Positions 17,112 to 26,398 of a stretch of 64,000 bases of DNA are shown one piece after another. Below the pieces are notes generated by a model. It made no database searches. It was not told the DNA's origin and saw only the letters and a list, made by a program, of their open reading frames with translations. Both the position numbers and the translations under genes were made by a program. Positions within the stretch are counted from its first letter, which is position 1. The number at the start of each line of letters is the position of its first letter. The stretch spans positions 62,001 through 126,000 of the forward strand of contig NZ_RJJR01000009.1 in NCBI RefSeq assembly GCF_003721595.1. The letters run 5' to 3'. Source of the stretch: Hanamia caeni (GTDB lineage Bacteria > Bacteroidota > Bacteroidia > Chitinophagales > Chitinophagaceae).

Positions 17112-17407
17112 GCTAAGTATTTTTTGAATATTATACAAATAAAAAATGTGCCATATTTAAAAATAATGAATCAATAGATATACAAATTATTTATTGGCAC
17201 AATTTATTTCATTTCCATAAAAAGGTGATCAGTAAACGAACAAAATTGGAAATTTTTATTTTACAATTTGTATAAGCTGAATCAAATATTCTTTTTCAAA
17301 AACGTCCATACAATAATAAGCCAAATAAAAAGTATGTGGGGCCACCTAAAATTATTTCTGTTGCTTAATCAACTTTTAAGGATCTTTGATACAACCTTAG
17401 AAATGCA
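17112..17407. promoter_or_regulatory. Divergent intergenic region with inverted TGTGCCA/TGGCACA sites
   Basis: This 296-base region lies between the OmpA gene (leftward) and the LLM oxidoreductase gene (rightward). TGTGCCA at 17147-17153 and TGGCACA at 17195-17201 form an inverted pair 41 bases apart, and TATACAAAT occurs twice about 48 bases apart just beside them. This could be a two-site operator for the OmpA gene. No gene is seen. Confidence 0.35.
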
Positions 17408-18415
17408 ATGAATCATTTATCATCAAAAATACCCTATTCTATTTTAGACCTTGCCACGGTTACTGAAGGAGCTTCTCTAAAAGAAACTTTTTCGAAAAGC
17501 CAGGAATGTGCACAACATGCTGAAAAGCTGGGTTATAACCGATATTGGCTCTCAGAACACCATAACATGATCAGCGTTGCAAGTTCGGCAACGTCTATAC
17601 TTATAGGCTACATCGCAGGCGGCACTTCTACGATGCGGGTTGGTTCCGGTGGAATTATGTTGCCAAACCATTCGCCACTTGCTGTTGCAGAACAATTTGG
17701 AACTTTAGAATCCATTTATCCCGGAAGAATTGATTTAGGATTAGGCCGGGCGCCAGGTACCGACCAGCTTACAGCGATGGAACTGAGAGGCACCAGATCA
17801 AATACAGCGGAAGACTTTCCGCAAAATATTTTGAAGCTGAAGACATTCTTTTCAAAAGAAAATTCTGATTCAAAAGTAAGAGCGATTCCCGGCGAAGGGC
17901 AGGATATTCCCTTATGGATATTGGGTTCCAGCACCGACAGCGCCCAGTTGGCGGGGTATTTAGGACTTCCTTATGCTTTTGCAAGTCATTTTGCACCCGC
18001 TCAATTTTATGCAGCCATTGAAATTTACAGGAGGATATTCAGGCCATCTCCGGATTTGCAACAAGCTTACGTAATGCCTTGCGTAAATGTAATAGCGGCT
18101 GATACAGATGAAGAAGCCTCGCGTCTTGCCACATCATTGTATCAAATGTTTATCGGCATCATAACGGGAAGGCGTACACGTTTACAACCTCCGGTGGATA
18201 ACATGCATGATATATGGACAGAATATGAAGAGGAAGCTGCGAAGCAAATGTTGCAGCTCTCGCTAATTGGAAGCCCTGACACCATTAAAGCAAGGCTGAA
18301 AATTCTTTTGGAAAAAACAGGTATGAATGAGATAATGATTATTTCAAACATTTATGATCAGAAAGCAAAGCTTTATTCTTATGAATTGTTTGCAGATATC
18401 ATGAAAGAACTCTGA
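17408..18415 (+). CDS. LLM-class (bacterial luciferase-like) flavin-dependent oxidoreductase
   Basis: A 335-residue TIM-barrel protein of the luciferase-like monooxygenase family, group with single-component MsnO8/YhbW-like members. The N-terminus PYSILDLATVTEGASLKETFSKSQECAQHAEKLG, the SEHHN strand (RYWLSEHHNM) and GGIMLPNHSPLAVAEQFGTLESIYPGRIDLGLGRAPGTD are diagnostic. WILGSSTDSAQLAGYLGLPYAFASHF is the C-terminal flavin-side segment. It would use reduced FMN or F420-like cofactor; the substrate is unknown. It is a single gene that converges directly on the 18417-18794 gene (1 base between stops). Confidence 0.9.
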   Translation: MNHLSSKIPYSILDLATVTEGASLKETFSKSQECAQHAEKLGYNRYWLSEHHNMISVASSATSILIGYIAGGTSTMRVGSGGIMLPNHSPLAVAEQFGTLESIYPGRIDLGLGRAPGTDQLTAMELRGTRSNTAEDFPQNILKLKTFFSKENSDSKVRAIPGEGQDIPLWILGSSTDSAQLAGYLGLPYAFASHFAPAQFYAAIEIYRRIFRPSPDLQQAYVMPCVNVIAADTDEEASRLATSLYQMFIGIITGRRTRLQPPVDNMHDIWTEYEEEAAKQMLQLSLIGSPDTIKARLKILLEKTGMNEIMIISNIYDQKAKLYSYELFADIMKEL

Positions 18416-18416
18416 A

Positions 18417-18794
18417 TTAGTCTGCATCTATCAAAAAAGTGCCGAGGTCAATCACCTGGCCTTCTTTCATTACAAATTCTTCAACATCGGAAAGGTCAAG
18501 ATTGGACATTACCTTGCTTTTAAAAATCTGTAATTCATTTTTATAAACAACAAAATAAAAATCAGGTTTGGTATCGAGTTGAACAGGTTTTGAAAAGTCT
18601 TTCTGCGAAAAAACAAACCTGGCTAATCCATCTTCGTCAGGAATGCTTTCTCCCAAAAAATCATCGTTGAAAATATCCTTATCATATAAACGAACTTTAA
18701 ATTCGTTTCCTGATAAGGGTTCATCATCGCCCTTACGAATCAGGCGGACATTCACCTCTATATTCATTTCTTTATTCAAAGACATTTCGGACAT
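18417..18794 (-). CDS. Small C2/transthyretin-like beta-sandwich protein of unknown function
   Basis: About 125 residues, no signal peptide. The pattern NIEVNVRLIRKGDDEPLSGNEFKVRLYDKDIFNDDFLGESIPDEDGLARFVF looks like a beta-sandwich with acidic loops, as in C2-like or transthyretin-like domains. I cannot assign a role. I use the ATG at 18792-18794 rather than the TTG six bases upstream; a second ATG at 18785 is also possible. It is downstream of lepA on the same strand with a 148-base gap, so it may be read through from it. Confidence 0.65.
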   Translation of the reverse strand: MSEMSLNKEMNIEVNVRLIRKGDDEPLSGNEFKVRLYDKDIFNDDFLGESIPDEDGLARFVFSQKDFSKPVQLDTKPDFYFVVYKNELQIFKSKVMSNLDLSDVEEFVMKEGQVIDLGTFLIDAD

Positions 18795-18942
18795 AAGCAA
18801 ATTTTTCGAAAAGTAATATTTTTTTCTTAATTAATCCAACTACCTCTACATATAGACTGGGGTAACATTAGATTTGAAAATTATAAAAAATTTGCTTGCA
18901 ACAATTATGTACGCGTTTGCAACAGACATTTTATTCGTCAGT

Positions 18943-20733
18943 CTATTCGTCAAGTTTTAAAACTGCGAGGAAAGCTTCCTGTGGCACTTCCACATTACCA
19001 ATCTGCTTCATCCTTTTTTTACCTTCTTTTTGTTTTTCCAATAGCTTTCGTTTGCGGCTTATGTCGCCGCCGTAGCATTTTGCAGTTACATCTTTTCTAA
19101 TCGCGCTTATATTTTCGCGTGATATAATTTTTGCGCCAATGGCAGCCTGGATGGCGATCTGGAATTGCTGCCGGGGTACCAGTTCTTTCAGCTTTTCACA
19201 AAGTTTCCTTCCAAATTCCTGCGATCTGATTCTGTGAATTAATGAGCTAAGCGCATCTACTTTTTCCCCATTTAATAAAATATCCATTTTCACAATGTCG
19301 CTTTGTCGATAACCGATAGGATGATAATCAAAAGAAGCATAGCCGCGTGTCACACTTTTTAACCGGTCATAAAAATCGAATACGATTTCGGTCAAAGGCA
19401 TTTCAAAGCTAAGCTCCACGCGCGTTGGCGTGAGGTAGGTTTGGTTGGTGAGTATCCCTCTTTTGCCAATACAGAGCGACATAATATTTCCAATGTAATC
19501 CGGTTTTGTAATGATTTGCGCTTTGATATACGGTTCCTCTATCTTTTCAATCCGGCTGGGGTCCGGCATTTGTGTCGGGTTATTGACAGTAATTTTTTCT
19601 CCCTTCGTAGTGTAGGCAAAAAATCCCACGTTAGGCACTGTGGTGATTACCGTTTGATTAAATTCTCTTTCCAGCCTTTCCTGGATAATTTCCATGTGAA
19701 GCATTCCAAGAAATCCGCAGCGAAAGCCGAATCCCAATGCCTGTGAAGTTTCCAGCTCAAAAGTAAGTGACGCATCATTAAGCTGAAGCTTCTCCATACA
19801 ATCGCGCAACTCTTCAAATTCATCAGTATTTACAGGGAAAATTCCTGCAAACACCATCGGCTTTACTTCTTCGAAACCTTTAATCGATTCTTTGCAGGGG
19901 TTGGCTGTCGTTGTGATGGTGTCTCCTACTTTTACTTCTTTGGCATTTTTAATACCGGTAATCACATAGCCCACATCTCCTGCTTTCACTTCGCTTTTGG
20001 CCATCATACCTATTTTCAAAATGCCCACCTCATCTGCATTATACTCTTTGCCTGTATTTGAAAATTTAATTTTATCGTTTTTTCTCAATACGCCATTGAA
20101 TACTCGATAATACACTATTATGCCCCGGAAGCTATTAAAAACACTGTCGAAAATTAAAGCCTGTAACGGCGCATCAGGATTGCCCTCGGGAGAAGGAATT
20201 CTCTTTATGATTGCCTTCAGAATTTCTTCTATACCCACACCTGTTTTGGCGCTGGCGTGCAAAATGTGTTCATGTTTGCATCCAATCAGGTCAATAATCT
20301 GGTCTTCAACTTCGGCGATCATTGCGCCATCCATGTCAATTTTGTTGAGAACGGGAATGATTTCAAGATCGTTATCAATTGCCAGGTATAAATTTGAAAT
20401 GGTTTGCGCCTGTATACCCTGTGTGGCGTCCACCAAAAGCAAAGCTCCTTCACAGGCAGCTAATGCGCGGCTCACTTCATAACTGAAATCCACATGGCCG
20501 GGAGTGTCAATAAGGTTTAAAATATATTCCTGGCCTCCAAAATTATAATTGATTTGGATAGCGTGACTTTTAATTGTTATTCCCTTTTCCCTCTCAAGAT
20601 CCATGTTGTCCAATACCTGCGCCTGCATTTCACGGTCGTTAACCGTATGCGTAAATTCCAGCAGCCTATCGGCCAGTGTGCTTTTGCCATGGTCAATATG
20701 CGCGATGATGCAAAAATTTCTGATGTTCTTCAT
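18943..20733 (-). CDS. lepA: Elongation factor 4 (LepA), ribosome back-translocase
   Basis: A full-length 596-residue translational GTPase. G1 is AHIDHGKST, switch 2 is [12 protein letters not shown], and NKIDMDGA carries G4. Domain II follows, then the LepA-specific CTD with [34 protein letters not shown] and [25 protein letters not shown]. LepA acts on the ribosome, remobilising stalled complexes and helping 30S assembly. No interruption is seen. The ATG start and a perfect -7 element 30 bases upstream support the call. Confidence 0.98.
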   Translation of the reverse strand: MKNIRNFCIIAHIDHGKSTLADRLLEFTHTVNDREMQAQVLDNMDLEREKGITIKSHAIQINYNFGGQEYILNLIDTPGHVDFSYEVSRALAACEGALLLVDATQGIQAQTISNLYLAIDNDLEIIPVLNKIDMDGAMIAEVEDQIIDLIGCKHEHILHASAKTGVGIEEILKAIIKRIPSPEGNPDAPLQALIFDSVFNSFRGIIVYYRVFNGVLRKNDKIKFSNTGKEYNADEVGILKIGMMAKSEVKAGDVGYVITGIKNAKEVKVGDTITTTANPCKESIKGFEEVKPMVFAGIFPVNTDEFEELRDCMEKLQLNDASLTFELETSQALGFGFRCGFLGMLHMEIIQERLEREFNQTVITTVPNVGFFAYTTKGEKITVNNPTQMPDPSRIEKIEEPYIKAQIITKPDYIGNIMSLCIGKRGILTNQTYLTPTRVELSFEMPLTEIVFDFYDRLKSVTRGYASFDYHPIGYRQSDIVKMDILLNGEKVDALSSLIHRIRSQEFGRKLCEKLKELVPRQQFQIAIQAAIGAKIISRENISAIRKDVTAKCYGGDISRKRKLLEKQKEGKKRMKQIGNVEVPQEAFLAVLKLDE

Positions 20734-20762
20734 TTACCGAAAATAGTCTTAAAAAAACGCAG

Positions 20763-20770
20763 CAAAGGTA
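20763..20770 (-). promoter_or_regulatory. -7 element upstream of lepA
   Basis: TACCTTTG on the minus strand fits TAnnTTTG and lies 30 bases before the lepA ATG. The nearest TTTG upstream has only a 16-base spacer, so the -33 box is non-canonical. Confidence 0.45.
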
Positions 20771-20943
20771 ACAAAACAGCAGGGATCAAATTATAAATTA
20801 AACAGTCCTTATCATAATTGTTACTTAATAAAAAAAAGCTCAGTTACAGCCGCCACGTTGATTTTTTTATCTTTTTTGAATAAGCAATGCAGATATTATT
20901 AAAAAGGCATTTTTTAGAAAAAATATTCGTCAATTTTGACTTA

Positions 20944-22254
20944 ATGAATTTTAAGAAAGAACTTATAAAAAATATTCTTTACAAAGGATTGAATGTCTTC
21001 CTGTCTTTCGGAATTACAATTGTCATGGTGCGGCTTTTGGGAACAGAGGGCAACGGTGTATATTCTTTGTTTATTACCAACGCCGCCATCATAACGCTGG
21101 TAGTAAGTTTTAGTTTCAATTCCGGGTTGGTGTATTATTCTGCAAAAAAAAATTTCGCGCCAGCCACGCTTATAAATTCTTCATTTTTAATACTGCTGAT
21201 ACAAACTGTCATTATAGTAATTGCAGAAATAATTTTCACTTCTGCTTTTAAAATTTCGCTGTTTAGTGATATTCACTCCGCGGAAATCTCCTTCTGGGGC
21301 TGCTTTTACTTATTTTCTGTTTTATTAAACGGCTATGTTTCCGCAATATTCACAGGTAATAAATGGTTTGATATACTGAACCTGCTTACTGCCGCCAGCA
21401 ATTTTATTTTCCTGCTTATTTTCGGCTACCTGCTTTTACAAAACCATGGCAACAGTATAGCGTACACGATTTTTGTCATAAAGATTTTCATATCGTTAAC
21501 GGCGCTTCAGTCGGTTGTCTATCTTATCGTACTGTTGAAAAAAATCAATTTTACTTTCTATGCAGACATTTTAAAATTCAAGGAGCTGAGATTAATTTTC
21601 ATGTATGCCGGGGTTGCATTTTTTTCAAACCTTTTCCAGTTTCTTGCATACAGAATGGATTATTGGTTCGTGAATATTTACAGATCAAAAAGTGAGCTCG
21701 GACTTTATGCACTGGCTTCCAAACTCAACCAGGTATTGTGGCTACTTCCCATGACAATAGCGGCTGTAATTATTCCATTTACGGTAGCCTTTTCTGAAGA
21801 GATCGGAGAAAAGGTAAAAACCATTTTGCGTTTGCAATTCAGCGGATATATACTGATGGCAGTGCTATTGTGCATTCTCGCTCCTTTCTTTATTCCATTT
21901 ATTTTTGGCACTGGATTTAGCGACGCCGTGTATCCCTTCATAATTCTGTTGCCTGGCGTAATTATTTTTACCTTAACTACCATCCTCGCTGCTTATTTTG
22001 CCGGAATTAACCGCCAGGATATTAATTTAAAAATATCCTTTTTTTGTTTCTTTACTATATTTATCGGCGATTGGATTTTGGTGCCGACGTATGGCATGGA
22101 AGGTGCGGCAGCAGCAAGTTGTATGGGATATACATTAAGCGGCATAAGCTCGTTATATGTATTTTCCAGGTTATCTAAAAGCAATTTTAAAGAGCTATTG
22201 ATATTCAGGAAAAAAGATTTCAGCAGGATAAAATCTCTTTTGGCCGGTAAATAA
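20944..22254 (+). CDS. Polysaccharide flippase (Wzx/MOP superfamily)
   Basis: A 436-residue protein with about 12-14 predicted transmembrane helices. The N-terminus NFKKELIKNILYKGLNVFLSFGI leads into MVRLLGTEGNGVYSLF, the conserved MOP/PST pattern seen in O-antigen and capsule translocases. I prefer the ATG at 20944; an ATG at 20887 would add a basic 19-residue extension. It is followed at 5 bases by a GT4 glycosyltransferase, so together they look like the remains or core of a surface-polysaccharide pathway: the transferase builds the lipid-linked glycan and this protein flips it. The polymer is unknown. Confidence 0.88.
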   Translation: MNFKKELIKNILYKGLNVFLSFGITIVMVRLLGTEGNGVYSLFITNAAIITLVVSFSFNSGLVYYSAKKNFAPATLINSSFLILLIQTVIIVIAEIIFTSAFKISLFSDIHSAEISFWGCFYLFSVLLNGYVSAIFTGNKWFDILNLLTAASNFIFLLIFGYLLLQNHGNSIAYTIFVIKIFISLTALQSVVYLIVLLKKINFTFYADILKFKELRLIFMYAGVAFFSNLFQFLAYRMDYWFVNIYRSKSELGLYALASKLNQVLWLLPMTIAAVIIPFTVAFSEEIGEKVKTILRLQFSGYILMAVLLCILAPFFIPFIFGTGFSDAVYPFIILLPGVIIFTLTTILAAYFAGINRQDINLKISFFCFFTIFIGDWILVPTYGMEGAAAASCMGYTLSGISSLYVFSRLSKSNFKELLIFRKKDFSRIKSLLAGK

Positions 22255-22259
22255 AACGA

Positions 22260-23441
22260 ATGTATAAAGTATTATTTCTTGCAAGTTGGTACCCTTCCAG
22301 GGTGGGCGCTTTTGATGGGGATTTTATTGAACGTCACGCAAAAGCAATAAGCCTTTTTCATAAAGTTTTTGTTGTGTACGTTGTTAAAGATCCATCTATT
22401 AAGAATGGCAAAATCACCCTAAACAAAGAAATAACCGGAAATTTAATTTCGTTCCGCGGATACTATCCTTATTCAAAATTCAAAAAAGGTTTTTTAGAAA
22501 AAATACATTCAAATTACCTGAGTTTTCATTTGCACAAAAAGATTTTTAAAATGATTCAGGAAGAATTTGGAATGCCTGATATTGTTCATTTAAATGTATT
22601 GATGAAAGCCGGAATTTTTGCGCGATGGCTTAAAAGAAAATACAGCCTTCCTTATGTGCTTAGTGAAAACTGGACCGGCTACTATCCTAAAAATAAAAGT
22701 GGTTTTTTTCAAAAGCCTGTACTCTATAAAAAGCTTTCAAACAGAGTTTATAACGATTGCAATTTGCCATTGCCAGTCACTAAAGACCTGGGAGAAAGAA
22801 TGAACAAATTATTTGGTGCCTCAAAACAATTTATGGTAATCCCAAATGTGGTGGACACTTCACTTTTTTATTTTGAAAATCAAATTGCTAAAAAAAAGAA
22901 AAGGCTGATTCATATTTCTACATTGGGCTATCATAAAAACATTTGGGGAATATTACATTCCATCAAAAAATTATTTCAACAAAGACAGGATTTTGAATTG
23001 TTACTCGTGGGTAAGCCGTCTTCTGAAATTATTGAATGGTCAAAAGAAAATGGTTTATATGAAAGCTGTGTGTTTTTTACAGGGTTAATTTCCTACCAGG
23101 AGGTAGCGATTGAATTACGGAAAGCAGATACACTTGTAATGTTTAGCAGGTATGAAAATCTCCCTTGTGTAATCCTGGAAGCGCTCTGCTGCGGCCTGCC
23201 CGTGATTGCTTCTGATGTAGGTGGAATCAGGGAAGTAATCAACAAAGAGAATGGAATTCTGATTCATTCTGAAAACGAAAATGAACTAATAGAAGCAATG
23301 AATTATATGCTGGATAATTTAGAAAAATATAATAAGAAAAATATTGCGTCTTCAGCAAGCGAAAAATTCAATTATCAAACAGTTGTACAACAATTTACTT
23401 TTGCTTATCAAACTGTATTGAAGCCATTGCCCGTAATTTAG
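22260..23441 (+). CDS. Family 4 glycosyltransferase
   Basis: A 393-residue GT-B retaining glycosyltransferase. The N-terminal domain opens with KVLFLASWYPSRVGAFDGDF, a typical acceptor-binding segment. The C-terminal donor domain has FYHKNIWGILHSIKKL-like context, then the EX7E-type motif around RYENLPCVILEALCCGLPVIASDVGGIREVI. Predicted cytosolic face of the inner membrane. It begins five bases after the flippase gene and its last 47 bases overlap the end of the convergent membrane-protein gene at 23395. Sugar specificity is unknown. Confidence 0.92.
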   Translation: MYKVLFLASWYPSRVGAFDGDFIERHAKAISLFHKVFVVYVVKDPSIKNGKITLNKEITGNLISFRGYYPYSKFKKGFLEKIHSNYLSFHLHKKIFKMIQEEFGMPDIVHLNVLMKAGIFARWLKRKYSLPYVLSENWTGYYPKNKSGFFQKPVLYKKLSNRVYNDCNLPLPVTKDLGERMNKLFGASKQFMVIPNVVDTSLFYFENQIAKKKKRLIHISTLGYHKNIWGILHSIKKLFQQRQDFELLLVGKPSSEIIEWSKENGLYESCVFFTGLISYQEVAIELRKADTLVMFSRYENLPCVILEALCCGLPVIASDVGGIREVINKENGILIHSENENELIEAMNYMLDNLEKYNKKNIASSASEKFNYQTVVQQFTFAYQTVLKPLPVI

Positions 23442-24258
23442 CGATTGCAGATGGCGACAACAACGTAAGACTAAAGAGGGTCATTTCATAAAAAAGCGCA
23501 TCAGCCATAAACCAAAATCCCAGCGGCAAAATCAGCGAGATAATAAATAAAACGGGATCCCATTTTTTTGTAAAAAATCCTATAATAAATGATCCTTCAA
23601 ATACAAAACCAGTAACATACAATACCTGTAGAAGCGACGGATGATTTATAAACCAAAAATATACCGACGCTAAAAAAGTGTTTGGATTAAAATACAAATA
23701 AGGCGCAAGGTTTTTTTTCAAAATCAATAATCCTTGATCGCTGTAAAGCCACGAAAACCTGATGAATTTCCAAAAGAATGCTGCACAATAGGAAAAAAGT
23801 AGAAAATACCGTAAGGCTTGCCACACAAATGGAAAAGATTTTTTCGAAAAAAGAAACACGATAGGTGTTAATAAAAACGGAATTAGCGAATGGGTATGAT
23901 GGGCTCCATAAGTATTAAAAATGATATAATACAAAAAATAAAAAACGATAAAAATAGCAATCAGCCACTTTTTACAGGGAAAAAAAATAATTGCGGTAGC
24001 AGAAGCGAACAATATAAAATCCCATGACCATGCAAGCACCTCGTTACGGGTAATCAGTTCTGGTATGTGCAGAAAATGCATGAGCCAAAAAACCGGATCC
24101 AGGTAAGGGAATTTTAATACCGGCGATTGAAGCTGATGAACAAGCGTATTTGAAAAACCGGAAAAAATAAGATCGACCAAAATTACCACAAACACAATCC
24201 TGCAGAGGAACGCAGCGTCGGGGTCATTAAAATCTTTTTGGCTTATTTTATTATTCAT
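23395..24258 (-). CDS. Polytopic membrane protein, HTTM-like (uncertain)
   Basis: A 287-residue protein with about six to seven transmembrane helices. The layout, with a hydrophobic N-terminal helix followed by TYGAHHTHSLIPFLLTPIVFL and long loops near NHPSLLQVLYVTGFVFEG, is reminiscent of HTTM/vitamin K-dependent carboxylase-like membrane proteins in Bacteroidota, but I do not see enough to be sure. It overlaps the start-proximal gene (24251-24781) by 8 bases, so the two are translationally coupled. Its 3' end overlaps the convergent glycosyltransferase by 47 bases. Confidence 0.7.
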   Translation of the reverse strand: MNNKISQKDFNDPDAAFLCRIVFVVILVDLIFSGFSNTLVHQLQSPVLKFPYLDPVFWLMHFLHIPELITRNEVLAWSWDFILFASATAIIFFPCKKWLIAIFIVFYFLYYIIFNTYGAHHTHSLIPFLLTPIVFLFSKKSFPFVWQALRYFLLFSYCAAFFWKFIRFSWLYSDQGLLILKKNLAPYLYFNPNTFLASVYFWFINHPSLLQVLYVTGFVFEGSFIIGFFTKKWDPVLFIISLILPLGFWFMADALFYEMTLFSLTLLSPSAIAKLRAMASIQFDKQK

Positions 24259-24781
24259 TTATAAGATTATAAACAGAGTTAACCGTTATAGAATCATTTG
24301 AAAGCCACGAAACATTTAATATATCCACTTTCAGACTATGAATTTTTTCACCTGTTGTTTGTTCCAGGTATCTTCTGTACCAATCCGGAAATTGATTTAT
24401 TGACTCGGGCGAATTTTCAAACGAAAAAATATAAGGTTTTAAAAAATTATATTTTTCACCCAACTTTTTTTTTAAAGAAGTAAACGAGGGATCACCGGAT
24501 TTTTTTAGTGATGCATAATAAGAAAGCGGCGATAAAAGAAAAAACCGGTTTGCAGCAAAATGTCCGGTTGAATAATCCAACGGCTTATCATTTATTGTCA
24601 CTTTATAAATTTGATAGGATGCTGGTTTAATTTCCCGCTCAGAATACATGCCCCATACGTAAAATGGAGTTATTTCGAAACCAGCAGCATTAGCTATTAA
24701 GGTGAATATCGCAAACACCAAAAATAAAAAAAATAACTTTTTACTATGCCGATATACCTTGTAAAGAAAAATTTTTTTCAT
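24251..24781 (-). CDS. Membrane-anchored protein paired with the HTTM-like gene
   Basis: A 176-residue protein with one N-terminal transmembrane segment (LFFLFLVFAIFTLIANAAGF) and a soluble domain of about 140 residues. The region FYVWGMYSEREIKPASYQIYKVTINDKPLDY, just after the membrane, resembles the soluble partners often encoded beside HTTM-like proteins. No catalytic motif is recognised. It is the first gene of a two-gene leftward unit. Confidence 0.65.
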   Translation of the reverse strand: MKKIFLYKVYRHSKKLFFLFLVFAIFTLIANAAGFEITPFYVWGMYSEREIKPASYQIYKVTINDKPLDYSTGHFAANRFFLLSPLSYYASLKKSGDPSFTSLKKKLGEKYNFLKPYIFSFENSPESINQFPDWYRRYLEQTTGEKIHSLKVDILNVSWLSNDSITVNSVYNLINE

Positions 24782-24927
24782 ATTGAAAGGCGGTTTTCAG
24801 GCAGGTGCGCTGATTAAATGTTTAAACCTTTTTTGCAAATGAAACTAAAAATAAATAATAGGTAACATTAAATTTTACAACTTTGCCCATTGCATATGAA
24901 AATTAAAATCATTTTCAATTTGATAAT

Positions 24928-25905
24928 ATGATTAAGAACCGAAAATTAAACCCAAAAGCGAAATCAGAAATTAATACCGGATTCGGAATCAACTCATCTG
25001 ACTATGGGGGAAGGTTTCTTAATAAAAACGGCCAGCCTAATATTGAAAAAAGAGGATTAGGTTATTTTGAGAAAATCAGCTTTTATCATATTCTGCTTAC
25101 AATGCCAAGATGGAAATTTTTTGGTACAATACTGATTTTCTATTTTTTAATTAACCTCACATTTGGTACGATTTATTTTCTTTTAGGCGTAACAGAATTT
25201 GCAGGCATTCCTACTCACTCCAGGTTTGATGAATTTGCAGAATCTTTTTTCTTTAGTTGCCAAACCTTTACTACGGTGGGGTACGGCGGCATAAGTCCAA
25301 TTGGCTTTTTAGCAGGAGTGTTTTCTTCATTCGAAGCGCTCATTGGGTTATTGAGCGTCGCGGTTGTCACCGGCTTGTTGTACGGAAGATTTTCAAAGCC
25401 AAAGGCTTACCTGCGCTTTAGTGAAAAGGCATTGCTGGCCCCTTTTCATGGGGGCAAAGCAATTATGTTCAGGTTAGCTCCTTTTAAGAATACAATATTG
25501 ACCGACGCTGAAGCTAAAGTTTCGTTAGGATTGATTGTGGAGGAAGACGGCAAATTGGTTAATAAATTTTTCCAGCTTTCGCTGGAATATAACAGCATCA
25601 ACTCGCTTACGCTCAATTGGACGATTGTGCATCCCATTACAGAGACAAGCCCATTTTACAATTTTACTAAAGATGATTTTAAAAATTCGCGGGGCGAAAT
25701 TATGGTATATGTAAAAGCATTTGACGATATGTTTTCCAACACTGTTGTTGCCCGTACTTCCTATACACTGGATGAAATTATTATCGGCGCTGCATTTGAG
25801 CCAATGTATCACAGGTCATCCAAGCAAAACAAAACGATTTTGCATCTGAATAAGTTGAACTCATTTTCAATGGTGGAAGCCGGGTTGGACGACCCGCTAA
25901 AATAA
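24928..25905 (+). CDS. Inward-rectifier-type K+ channel (KirBac-like)
   Basis: A 325-residue channel protein. A basic N-terminal slide-helix region is followed by an outer helix (FFGTILIFYFLINLTFGTIYFLLG), a pore helix with the K+ selectivity filter TTVGYG (residues 115-120), and an inner helix (about 129-152). The C-terminal half (about 160-320) is the Kir-type beta-sandwich cytoplasmic domain, with FRLAPFKNTILTDAEAKVSL. The outer residues after the filter are GGISPIG rather than the more usual GDM/DxxP. It likely forms tetrameric K+ channels in the inner membrane. Monocistronic, ending in a shared terminator. Confidence 0.92.
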   Translation: MIKNRKLNPKAKSEINTGFGINSSDYGGRFLNKNGQPNIEKRGLGYFEKISFYHILLTMPRWKFFGTILIFYFLINLTFGTIYFLLGVTEFAGIPTHSRFDEFAESFFFSCQTFTTVGYGGISPIGFLAGVFSSFEALIGLLSVAVVTGLLYGRFSKPKAYLRFSEKALLAPFHGGKAIMFRLAPFKNTILTDAEAKVSLGLIVEEDGKLVNKFFQLSLEYNSINSLTLNWTIVHPITETSPFYNFTKDDFKNSRGEIMVYVKAFDDMFSNTVVARTSYTLDEIIIGAAFEPMYHRSSKQNKTILHLNKLNSFSMVEAGLDDPLK

Positions 25906-25942
25906 AAAATCGCGTTTTTTATTTTTTTACTATAAGTAAAAC

Positions 25943-25962
25943 CGGCCCGCGTTTGCGGGCCG
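25943..25962. terminator. Bidirectional terminator between the K+ channel gene and a leftward small gene
   Basis: An 8-base GC-rich stem, CGGCCCGC (25943-25950) and GCGGGCCG (25955-25962), closes a GTTT loop. Rightward it is followed by CTTTTA, leftward by GTTTTACTT, so it can serve both convergent genes. Confidence 0.8.
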
Positions 25963-25982
25963 CTTTTATGATGCTGATAATT

Positions 25983-26276
25983 TTATGATTTTTTCTTATT
26001 GGCTTTGTATCTCATATCCGGTGTGCCATTCTTTTTCATCGGGGTGGCAGTTGAAGTAACTTTTGTTTTATTTTCCTTAAAGCGCTTATCCGCTGTACCG
26101 TCTTTCTTTACATGCGCAGTGGTCTTTTCAACTTTCGTTGATTTAGCAGCCACTGAAGGAGCAGCGGTAGAAGTGGTGGTAGTCGCTTTTTTCTTTTCAG
26201 TTTTTTTTACTGTTTGTGCGCTTACGAAACTGAATGAGCCGATAACAAGGAGAATTGCAATGATTAATTTTTTCAT
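25983..26276 (-). CDS. Small exported Lys/Thr-rich protein with internal repeats
   Basis: A 97-residue protein with a Sec signal peptide (MKKLIIAILLVIGSFSFVSAQ). The mature part is basic and Thr/Ala-rich. It contains two copies of a KKxGTxDxRxKxNK repeat: HVKKDGTADKRFKENK and PMKKNGTPDMRYKANK. These short repeats recall small exported peptides common in Bacteroidota genomes. Function unknown; binding of nucleic acid, polysaccharide or metal is speculation. Its promoter region contains a 12-base inverted repeat 20 bases upstream of the ATG. Confidence 0.7.
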   Translation of the reverse strand: MKKLIIAILLVIGSFSFVSAQTVKKTEKKKATTTTSTAAPSVAAKSTKVEKTTAHVKKDGTADKRFKENKTKVTSTATPMKKNGTPDMRYKANKKKS

Positions 26277-26295
26277 GTTTTAATATTTTAAATTT

Positions 26296-26331
26296 TGAGA
26301 TATAAATGTAATACGGGGTATTTATATCTCA
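26296..26331. repeat. 12-base perfect inverted repeat upstream of the repeat-bearing exported peptide
   Basis: TGAGATATAAAT (26296-26307) and ATTTATATCTCA (26320-26331) are perfect inverted arms over a 12-base centre. The site lies 20 bases upstream of the ATG at 26276 and 68 bases beyond the tpiA stop. No T run follows on the minus strand, so an operator or 5'-UTR hairpin is as likely as a terminator. Confidence 0.6.
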
Positions 26332-26398
26332 TTATTTAAGCATCATGAATCATCAAATTTTACAATTTTATGATTGTTATTTCTCTACCTTCAGGATT

